Assembly (NCBI GenBank): GCA_963576725.1
Contig: OY755246.1
Span: forward strand, 78,845,540 to 78,909,539
DNA: 64,000 bases
Origin: Azorinus chamasolen
Lineage: Eukaryota; Mollusca; Bivalvia; Cardiida; Solecurtidae
Direction: 5' to 3'
Each line of letters starts with the position of its first letter. Position 1 is the stretch's first letter. The notes below the pieces were generated by a model that worked only from the letters and a program-made list of their open reading frames with translations, was not told the origin of the DNA and ran no database searches. The translations under genes were made by a program, and so were the position numbers. Shown in pieces: positions 44,001 through 56,000 of this stretch.

Positions 44001-47000
44001 ATACATAGATCATTTGCTCCTATAGGAGCAAATGCTCTATCACAATGGTTTCACAATGTGAATTTTATAGAGGCGCAATAATGTGTCACTAGGGGTTTTA
44101 TGTGTTAATAGTTCAATTATAAATATGCAATTAATTAATATTCATGATTTAATTATTATTTGGATGAATATTCAAGGAGAAAAGAGTTATTCAGTTTTAC
44201 AAAGGTCATGATGTAGGGAGATTGTGTGTCTGAAAACCGGTAATTCTAGTATGTTAATCCTTTACTGCAAATATATTAGCCTTTTAACCCTTCGCTTGCT
44301 GAATTTTAAAATACATTTCTTCTTCTTTACCTATGCCCTGTTGTATATTTACATATATCTTCACTGTGTACAAGTATTTCACTGTGAAATCACTGCTGTG
44401 GAGTGCACTGGTTGCACAATCAACTTGTAAATAGTGCAGACCCTGATGAGACAGCTCCTGCAGGAGCTGTCTCATCTGGGTCTTCACTATTTACAGGCAG
44501 GTATATTGACGTGAATAGCAAGCGAAGGGTTAATACACAGCAAACCCAGATCAGACAGCTTCCATAGGAGCTCTTATGGAAGCTGTCTGATCTGGGTCTA
44601 CTTTATTTGCTTATGGAATAATAAATATATGACTCCACAGTTTCTGCAATTACTAAAAATTCTTCTGGTCATTTGGCCCAATTCAGCTAATTAATTTTCA
44701 TGACGTCATTTGTTAAAGCATTAACCGAACACAAATATAAATATGAAAAATAGTATAATTATATACTGTATTTATCAAAAACATTATGTCACATAGTTTA
44801 TAGCATCTGCGTAATTACTTCAAACCAGGATAATCATTGTGAACAAAAATACTTAATCCAAACTTGATGTTGCTATGGTTACTGGATGTTGCTATGGTTA
44901 CTGAAACTAACTTGACCTTCTACATTTTGTGCCAGATTCAAAACTGCCCCTTGCACATAATGCGATCATAAAAGTTCAGCTAATTAATATTCATAATCAT
45001 TTATTATATAAATATTCATGAGGTAAATGGTTAATGTAATTATTACATAAATCGGAAATTGTATTTAACCCTTTACCTCATAAATATTCATGAAAGAAAT
45101 TATGACATCATGAATAGTCATTAACCCTTTCCTCCATAAATACGCCTTTCTACCCCTGTGTAAAAGTCACTGTTTTAAACCATTGTGATAAATAGAGCAT
45201 TTGCTCCTTAGGAGCAAATGCTGTATTTATCACAATGGTTTAAAAACTACACAATTCTAATATTTTCGTTTTCTTTAGTTCATGCTCCTTATCACAATGG
45301 TTTCAAAACTACACAATTCTAATATTTTCCTGTTCTTTAGTTAATGCTCCTTTTCGGTAGATTTATTCAAAGAGATTGGGTCTAAAAATAGGCCAAGAGG
45401 GAATGGGTTAATTGAAAATTTATACTGATATTTGTACATACTGTACATGGTGTTGTTTGCAATGGTGTCAAAATGTATCCCTATCCGGCAAAGTGTTAAA
45501 TCAGTTTCATTTGCCATAGCAATATTCACAACTTTTTACCAGAAAATAGAATATAAAGGTCAATTTCAGTTGCCATAGCAATATTGTTTGTTATATGATT
45601 TTAAATAAAAAATATAGTTTATATTTTCCAAATGCAGACTAAAAATTAAAAAAATTTGGCAAGAATTTCTTTTAGAATTAACCCTTCCCTCCATGAATAC
45701 ATTTGTATTGATGTAAAAAATAATGATGTCATGAATATTAATTAGATTAATTTGTTATAATAGCACATGGACACATGAATGTTTAGCAATGGTAGAAACT
45801 ACAGAATAACATCTTTATTATATCATTAGCAAACAGAGCTGACCCTGATCAGATGGCTCCTATGGGAGCCATCTGATCTGGGTCTACTCTGTTTGCAAAG
45901 GTGTAGAAAGGTGCATTTACGGATTAAAGGTTTTCCTTCGTATAGATACATTTGCAAACAGAGTAGACCTAGATCAGATGGCTCCTATAATAGCCATGTG
46001 ATCAGGGTCTGCTCTGTCTGCTTTAGGTGTAATATAGATCTGATTCTACAATTTCTGCCTTTATAGCCAAAAATCCTGTGTACATATAACAACTCCGCTA
46101 ATAAATATTCATGATATGATTATTTGTTACATATTAAACAGGGAAAGGGTTAAGGCATTTTAGAACATTTGCAAACAGAGTAGACCCAGATCAGATGGTT
46201 CCTGTAAAATCTGATCAGGGTTTGTTCTGTTTTAATTTGACATGATATAGATCTGATTCTACAGTTTTTGTAATAGTAAAGCATTTCCTTCCAAGGTTTA
46301 CCTTATAAAACTTTTAAACTAATAATGATTATTCATAATTTCTTACAGGGAACCGGGGAAAGGGTTATAAGGTATATCTGATGGTGACTCTAATTAACAT
46401 TACTATGACCACCATTGCCAACAGTCAGGAGACAAATGAGATATTAAGTAACTCATCAGAATCCAAGCTGTTTAACCCTTTCCCTATTCTATGTTTAACC
46501 CTTTCCCTGTTCTTTGTTTAACCCTTTCCCTATTCTATGTTTAACCCTTTCCCTATTCTGTTTAACCCTTTCCCTATTCTATGTTTAACCTTTTCCCTAT
46601 TCTATGTTCAACCCTTTCCCTATTCTATGTTTAACCCTTTCCCTATTCTATGTTTAACCCTTTCCCTATTCTAGATTTATTCCAAATTTTAACACCTACT
46701 GAATATTCATGAACAAAATAGTTATAATGAAATATAGAAGGTGGAACAGTGTAGCCATTTTAGAAAATAAAAAAAAAAGATCTTTAAAAAAATTTTAATC
46801 CTCCTATAGGAGCCATTTGATCTGGGTCTACTCTGTTTGCAAATGCACGAAAAGGTGTTTATATGAAGGAAAGGGTTAAACTTATGACACACACTTTCCC
46901 TCATATAAGTGCCTTTTCACTCCTTTGCAAACAGAGTAGACCCAGATCAGCTGGCTCTGTAGCGACTGTCTGGTCAGGGTTTGCTGATGTAATTATACAT

Positions 47001-50000
47001 CTGACTGATCTCAACAGAGTTGAGGGCTTGGTGCAAAACTATTCTAACTCCTTCACAAAGTGAAGGAGTTAGAATAGTTTTGCACCAAGCCCTCAAACTG
47101 CTTTTGTTTGCTTCAAATCCCTTAAAAATCTTACATAGAAACATAATGAATATTCATGAAGTGAGCAATTCACACATGAATTGTTCATTAGGGAAAGGTT
47201 TAATTTTTACAATACATTCCCTGCTCAATATTTATGTAAGACATACTGACATCATGTACATGACTGTATATTTCTTGGCAGCATTTACTTTTTGCATTTA
47301 TAAAAACATAGAAGAATAACATCTATATCATGTAAAAGCAAACAGAGCAGACATTGATCAGATGGCTCCTAAAGGAGCCGTCTGATCTGGGTCAATTCTG
47401 TTTGCAAATGCATGAAAAGGCATTCATATTAGGGAAAGGGTGAGAGTTTGAAAAATGAAACATAAAATCGACAACATGTTTTGCAGGCAGTAATACATGA
47501 TAGCAAAGATTTGACAGCATGATAATTATGGAATATGTATGTGAAGCATGGATAAAAATGATTGCATAAACATACAGACAAATGAACAGACAAGCGCAAT
47601 CCATGTTGCTAAGAAGCGTAAGCTTTGCGCCAAGGTTAGGTCTGCAGTGATAGATGTATCAGATTGGATCAGAATGAGACATTTGACCCTTTCCCTTGTT
47701 CAAACAAGTTTAATCCATATTCATGAAGTTATATTTATTCCATGAATATTTATGAAGTAAAAAAATTAGCATCAACAATTTTTTATATGTAGCAGTCACC
47801 TTGACCCTTTGTATCAGTCACATTGACCTTTGTACCAGTCACCTTGACCTTTCTGCAGTTTATAAGTTAAACTCCACCCTCTTTGCATATTGATTATCCC
47901 AAATGGTAGTATGGTATGTACAGCAAAACCTCTCTATAATGACCACTAAATAACATTAATTATTTTGTGTTAAAGGCAGGTGGCTGCTTAAAGCAAGGTG
48001 AAAGTAAAACAGAACACTCCTATAGGAGTGGTTTTTTTTAACTTTCACCTTGCTTTATACAGCCACCTGCTCTAAATACCAACTAATTAAAACAATTTAG
48101 TGGTTGTTATAGAGAGGTTTTACTGTATATATATTGGCAGTTATTGCTATGAAAGGCATGATTAACTCAAGCCTCAAAAATCATGACTGCAAAAAGTGCA
48201 GACCCAGATCAGACAGCTCCAAAAGGAGCTGTCTGATCTGGGTCTATACTATTTGCAAAAAGGCGAAGAAAAGCGTATCTATGGAGTAAAGGGTTAAAAA
48301 AACTACTCAGCTTCATTTGCATAAATTGCCACTAATTCTGACCCGTCATCTGGAATATGAACCCTGTTGCAGTACAATACTAATGGCAGATTTGACCATA
48401 AATTGTTACAAAGAATTATTCTGAATTACTATTATTATTCTGAATTACTATTATTATCAATTAGTCACATTTGCAAACAGCTTAGATCCAGATGAGATGC
48501 TGAGTAACTCGACGTCTCATCAGGATCCAAACTGTCTGACATTGAGTCATTGAGTCTCAAAAAGCCTTTGTCATGAAAGTTGGTCAAAAACTTGATTGGT
48601 CAAAAACTTGATTGAATCGTATGTAGCCAAAATTGTGCCAGATTCAAATCTGAGCAGACATACGGTATATATATATATATATATAGCGAGATAAGGGTAA
48701 AAAATCGGCCCCAGTTCCGGAACATTTTGTACGGAATTAGTTCTCCAGGACTGATCACATTTTCTTTAAGTCATAATTTTTACAATCTCTATCACTGACT
48801 ACCGATAAAGAATATTAATATCTTATTTACACATTTTTCTTTCAAACAGAAAGCATTTGAAACATAACTTTATACAAAAACACAAGTGAAAAACAGCCCT
48901 GAAACTAAGGGTAAAAGAACTGAATCACTTTCCTTCGTAAAAGTCTTAAGAAAGATTGTGGAAAAACGTCCTTTGAATAGAGTTCATATTTGGGGAAATG
49001 TTCAGGCTGTGCTATGACGTCAATGAGCGTGTTGAGAAGCTTCCGATCCTGCAACAAAGCATAATACATGCTGTAAGTAACCCGTAACATGCCTGCTGAC
49101 CAATAAGCTTTACAGAGCAGTAGACCAGATACATGCTGATCTATCAAAACTCACTTATTTCTCAGTCAGACCCTATCTTGCTTCTCCGAGGCTACTCATT
49201 AGCTACTCTCCGATGCTACTCATTAGCTTCTCTCTGAGGCTACTCATTAGCTACTCTCTGAGGCTACTCATTAGCTACTCTCTGAGGCTACTCATTAGCT
49301 ACTCTCTGAGGCTATTCATTAGCTACTCTGAGGCTACTCATTAGCTACTCTCTGGGGCTATTCATTAGCTACTCTCTGAGGCTACTCATTAGCTACTCTC
49401 TGAGGCTACTCATTAGCTACTCTCAGAGGCTATTTATTAGCTACTCTCTGAGGCTACTCATTAGCTACTCTCTGAGGCTACTCATTAGCTACTCTCTGAG
49501 GCTATTCATTAGCTACTCTCTGAGGCTACTCATTAGCTACTCTCTGAGGCTACTCATTAGCTACTCTCTGAGGCTACTCATTAGCTACTCTCTGAGGCTA
49601 TTCATTAGCTACTCTCTGAGGCTACTCATTAGCTACTCTCTGAGGCTACTCATTAGCTACTCTCTGAGGCTACTCATTAGCTACTCTCTGAGGCTATTCA
49701 TTAGCTACTCTCTGAGGCTACTCATTAGCTACTCTCTGAGGCTACTCATTAGCTACTCTCCAAGGCTACTCATTAGCTACTCTCTGAGGCTATTCATTAG
49801 CTACTCTCATAGGTGATTCTAATGAGTAGAGCAAGATAGGGTTTGGCTGTGAAATATGAAAAAAATATTTTCTTAGATTTTCTATGCCTCTTTCCTCTCA
49901 TCTACAGCTCTGGGCTTAACTCTGAATATGCATACGGCAGATAACTTATGCAAATAGGCTAGCTCCTAGTAATTTGGTATCTCGTCAGAATCCAAACTGT

Positions 50001-53000
50001 TTAACCGTTCGCTTGCTAATCGCGTCAATATACCTACCTGTAAATAGTGAAGACCCAGATGAGACAGCTCCTGCAGGAGCTGTCTCATCAGGGTCTGCAC
50101 TATTTACAAGTTGATTGTGCAACCAGTGCACTCCACAGCAGTGATTGCACAGCGAAATACTTGTACACAGTGAAGATATATGTAATTATACAACAGGACA
50201 TGGGTAAAGAAGGAGAAATGTATTTTAATATTCAGCAGGCGAAGGGTTAATACTGACATTTTTAGAATAAATGGAAGAACTTTGAAAACTACAGCAGATA
50301 AAACTGGCAATACAGCAATCACTCATCCAATTCCCTCATACACTATTTTTAGACCTAAACTCTTTGAATAAATCTACCGAAAAGGAGCATTTATAGAGAA
50401 AAAGGAATTTTCTAAAACTGTACTTTTGAAACAATTGTGATCAACAGAACATTTGCTCTTTGGTGCTTGTCCACTAAAAACATAAAGGACAATAACTCCA
50501 AAATTTTGAAATCAAGAGTTATGGTTCTTATGTAGGGGCCTTCTCCTCAATGAGATCTACCAACCTATGAAGTTTCATGTTAATACCTCTTATACTTTTC
50601 GCGTAATGAGCTACATTAAAGTTTTTGCATGACGTCTACAACCCAGTGACCACAAAAGCTCGACTTTTTTTCAAAAACAGACAAGCTAAAAATGGACTTT
50701 TACAGAGGCGTTAGTAAGAGAGAATGGAATAGCATGCAATGAGCACACTATTGCATGCTTTGAAACAAGTTTGCAAAAACGTTCTTCCACTGGAATTCCA
50801 ATTTTTTTATATTTCTTTAATTCGATTAGAATTTGCACAGGTAATAACTTGTAACAGGTAATTTGCTGCTAGTGAGAAAATAGGTTACAACTAAAACTGG
50901 GTCTATGCTGTTAGCCTATGATCCTGTGAACTATTCTTTTGAGAAATAATTAATATATCAATTAATTAGCTAAAATTTATAACATCTTCATGGATGTTTG
51001 CCGACAAGGCAGAAGTTTGTAGAATCAGATCTATATTATTTCATAAGCAAACAGAGCAGACCCTGATTGGACAGATCCTAGAGTAGTTGTCTGATCATAG
51101 TCTAATCTCTTTGCAAATGAATCAAAAGGAATTTCTATGCAATACAAACACTTTTTCATGCCTTTGCAAACAGTGGACCTCCTATAGCAGCCGTCTAATC
51201 ACAGTACTCTGCATGTGAAATTATAATAAATCTGTCTTTTATCTAGTAACATTCCTCCTTTTCAGTAGATTTATTCAGAGGTTATGGGATGGGGTCTAAA
51301 AATAGCCTATGAGGTAAAAGTCTAAAAATAGCCTATGAAGGATTAGATTAAAGGGACACTAGTCCCAAATGGTTTTAACAGTGTAGACCCTGATGATGCA
51401 AGTTCAGGGTTACTCGTCTGAACAAGACTGCCACCATACATAACAGAAAAGCTCTGCAGTCATGTAACCCAGAGCTAGAGATAAAGGTGCATACCCAAAT
51501 ACTAAAATTGTTATTTCTCCACCAAACCCTATACTGTGACTCGAAGAGACGATTCTAAAGAGTGGTCACAGTATGGGGTTTGGTGGAGAAATAAAGGAGC
51601 TATTGTTGAAAATGTTTCATTTATGCAAAAGGGTGTTGCAGTATATATAGATAGATAGATTTATGCATCTTATTTGGACCGCTGATGCAACATTTCAACT
51701 ACCATCAGTGATTACCAATATTGTCCATTCAGTATAAAAGGGTTATCCCTTTACTCCATGAATATTCATGTCAGAAATGATGACATCATGAATATTAACA
51801 CATCAAATGTTTGGCCAAAGCACAAACAGCAGAATCAAATCTATATCATTCCATTAGCAGCCCCTGATTAAAGGGCTGCTACAGGAGTCATCCGATCTGG
51901 GTCTACTCTGTAAAAAAAAAAAAGTGTAAAGGGCTGATGGCTATGGATGGAAATGGTAGATCTACCCGCCTTCAGAAGCTGAGGCATAAATATTTAAGTC
52001 GCATATGTCATGCATGGATTGCTTGCATATTGCTACGAGTAAAACGTGCATGTTTCCGCACAGTAAGATCAGCAAGGAGGCAAGCCAACAAATGCATAAG
52101 CTATAGTTACTCCATGAATATCCATGGAACCCATTATGAACATTAATTAACCCTTTACTCCATGAATATTCATGTAAGAAATAATGGCATTATGAATATT
52201 AATTAGATTGTTATAATATAACATAAACACAGGAAATTTTGACTGGCAGACATTGCAGAACCATATCTACATCATTCCATATAAAAACAGAGCCGACCCT
52301 GATGAGACAGCTGTCCTATAGGAGCCATCTGATCTGGGTCTACCCTGTTTTCAAAGACATAGAAAAGCGTATTAACACATTATCTCCTAGTGACGCATTT
52401 TTGCGCATCCATAAAAGTCACTTTATGAAACCATTGTGATAAATAGAGCATTTGCTCTTATAGGAGCAAATGCTCTATTTATCGCATTGGTTTCAAACTA
52501 CAAAATTTTGAATTTTTCCTTTCCTCTAGTTAATGCTCCTTTTCGGTAGATACATTCAAAGAGGTTGTGTCTAAAAATAGCCTAGGAGGTAATGAGTTAA
52601 TAGAGTAAAGAGTTAACTACATTGTAGCTTATATTGTTATTGATAATCTATAAGCAAACAGAGCAGACCCTGATCAGACAACTCCTACATGAGCTGTCTG
52701 ATCTGGGTCTACTCAGTTTTCAAAGGTGCCAAAATGCATCTCTATGAAGTAATGGATTTAGCTATGATTTACCAGCAAAGCTTAGCCGTTGTTCAACAAC
52801 AATTGCTACAGTAAAAACTACCAAGAGCGACCACATAATAAATATGGGATAGTTGCTTGACCCTTTCCCTTATAAACAATTTTTTTCATCTTTGCAATCA
52901 GAGAAGACCCAGATCTGATGTAGATCAGATCAGATCAGAAAAGACCCAGATTCTGTAGGAGCCATCTGATCAGTGTCTGCTCTGTTTGCCTACGAAATTA

Positions 53001-56000
53001 TATAGATCTGATCCTACAGTTTTTGTCTGAGACAAACATTTACCCTTGAAAACAGAGTAGACCTAGATCAGACGGATCCTGTATGAGTCGTCCAATCAGG
53101 GTCTGGTCTGTTTGCTTACGAAATTATACAAATTTGATCCTATAGTATTTGTATTAGCCAACAATTCCCTTTTGAGTTTTACTCTATAAAAATGAATTAA
53201 TGAATATTCATGAAGTGATAATCATGCATAAATATTCATGAGGGGAAAGGGTTAATATAGGATCCTGCACTAAGCTAGCACTTGTCTTATCCCTTTACTC
53301 CATAAATAGCCTTTTTACGCCTTTGCACACAGAGTAGATCCAGATCAGACGGCTCCTATAGGAGCCATCTGGTCAGGATCTGCTGTTTGCTTATAATATA
53401 ATATAGATATGATTCTACACTTTCTGCCATGGCCAAAACGTCCTGTGTCCATGTACTATTATAACAATTAACCAAACTAATATTCATACTGTTGTTGTTT
53501 TCTTACATTAACCCATTCCCTCATATTGACTGTAAAAGTCACTTTGTGAAACCATTGTGATAAACAGAGCATTTGTTCCTATAGGAGCAAATGCTCTATT
53601 TATCACGATGGTTTCGAATTACAAAATTCTAAAATTTTCCTTTTCTCTAGTTAATGCTCCTTTTCGGTAGATTTATACAAAGAGGTTGTATCTAAAAATA
53701 GCCTATGAGGTAATGGGTTAATATTCATGGAGTAAATGTTTCAAACCCAGCTACAGACTTTATTTGGGTGGTCGCTGCGGACAGGTTTTTACTGCATTTC
53801 TTATGAAAGCTACATGTATATGCACTTAATTTGAAACCCTGGCATTGATTGGTTATTGCAAAAAGCAAATCAGTGAAATTAATACATATCTCGATAGCCA
53901 ATCAAAGTAATTTGTTACATACAAGTACATTGTACATATATTAACCAAACATTACATACATGTCATAAGTAGATAATTTTGTGTGTATTGCGTATACATG
54001 TATAGTATTTTCGGTATATATTATGAAGTCTATTGCTGTCCCTCCCCCATTCCCAAAAAGGAGATCAAAATTTAAATTATTAAAGATATAAGGATTTGAA
54101 GTTACTAAAAGCATAGATCTAGATCAACCATACATCTAATCTGGATCCATACATTTTTTGCAAATTTGCATGTTAAAGATTAAAGCATGTCTCATTTAAT
54201 CCTTCTGCTGTTGAATATTCATTTACGAAATAATAACATCTTGAATATTTATTATAACATATGTACACATGATTTTTCGGTAATGGTTGAAACTGTAGTC
54301 AGATATATTATTATATCACTAACAAACAGAGCAGACCTCCTGAAGGAGCCATCTGATCAGGGGCATGAAAAAGCGTTTATATAAGGGAAAGCTTTAACCC
54401 TTTCCTCCATTGGCTATTTTTTTATCCAACCTCTTTGGATGCATTTATCGAAAAGTAGCATTAACTAGAGAAAAGGATTTTTTTTAGAATTTTGTAATTT
54501 GAAACCATTGTGATAAATAGAGCATTTGCTCCTATAGGAGAAAATGCTCTATTTATCACAATGGTTTCAACTGGTGACTTTTACAGAGGCATAGAAAGGC
54601 GTATTAATGGAGGAAAGGGTTAAGACACTGTAGACGATGACAGTATTTTGCTGAAGACACCTACCTTAGCAAGCATAGAGTATGACACATGGCCTGAATT
54701 GTTTGTTATTTTACTTACTTTGAATATTGACTGATGCTGCAGCGAGCTGTAAAGCCGGCCATCTTCAACGATGTCTTCAATTAATGGCTGATAATCCTCT
54801 GAAAGGTTCATCAAGGAAAATAAATGACGATTATTCATAAGAGAGCCCATCCACTTTGGATATTAATTAATCCATTCCCTCACATGCTCTATTTAGATCC
54901 TTCGACTTCTTTGAATAAATCTACCGAAAAGGAGGATTTACTAGCAGAAAGGAACTTTTGAGAATTATGTCCAGTAGTCTTGAAACTGTTGTGAATAAAT
55001 AGAGAATTTGCTCCTATGGAGCACATGCTGTATTTATCACAATGGTTTCAGACTTTTAGAGAGCCGTCAATATGAGGGAATGTGTTAACTCTTTCCCTGT
55101 TCAATATTCATGTAAGAATTCATATGAATATTTATTAGCTGAAGTTTTATAATATTTTTTATAATTTATAAGTAGACCCCTTTCTACACCTTTGCAAACG
55201 GAAGATCCAGATCAGACGACTCCTGTAGGAGCCGTCTAATCAGAGTCTGCCCTGTTTGCTCTTGAAATAATATAGATATGATTCTACATTTTCTGCATTG
55301 CTAAAAATGCTTATATTCATGTTTCATTATAAAGAATAAACTAATTAATATTCAGTATGTCATTATTTCGTACATGAATATTCATAGAATAAAGGATTAA
55401 TACTTTAGTGACCCTGTTGACTATGTGTTCAACACCTTGGATTCAGAAGAGACACAGACTAAATTGGCATCTCATCTGGATCCAAACTAACTGTTAACCC
55501 TTTACTCCATAAATACGCCCTTCTGCACCTTTGTAAACAGAGTAGACCCAGATCAGACGGCTCCTATAAGAGCCGTCTGATCAGGGTCTGCTGGCTCTGC
55601 TCTATTTGCTTATGAAATAATGCAGATATGATTCTATATTTCAGCTATGGCTAAAACTTTCTGTATTCATGAGTCATTATAAAAAATAATCCCAATTGAT
55701 ATTAATTACGTCATTATTTATTACAGGAATATCCATGGAGTAAAGGGTTAACCCTTTCCCTGTTCTATGTTTATTTAAATTTTCAATACCTACTGAATAT
55801 TCATGAACAAATAGGTATAATGAAATATGGAAGGTTGAACATTGTAGCCATTTTGGAAAGTAAAGAAAAAGGTCTACTAAATTCCATTAGCAAACAGAGC
55901 AGACCCTGATTAGACGGTTCCTATAGGAGCCGTCTGATCTGGGTCTACTCTGTTTGCAAATCCGTGAAACACGCTTATATGAGGGAAAGGGTTAATGACA

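Noticed and set aside
44284..44533. Recurrent open frame beginning [20 protein letters not shown] in several places
   Set aside because: It is translated from the palindrome of MITE-C copies (also 12196 and 50001); its recurrence reflects repeat copy number, not a gene family.
46470..46678. Interstitial telomere-like repeat (AACCCT-containing)
   Set aside because: The unit is 23 bp and identical to the MITE-A2 left end, not a (TTAGGG)n array.
48905..49147. Start codon at 49147 for a separate small protein
   Set aside because: The extra N-terminal codons run through the TTGTTGCAG acceptor; the conserved part starts exactly at the splice site and matches the SCUBE tail.
49188..49812. CRISPR-like array
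   Set aside because: Units are contiguous without spacers, and the genome is eukaryotic.
51937..52146. 69-codon basic ORF
   Set aside because: No domain, no splice or promoter support, not similar to neighbouring genes; chance frame.
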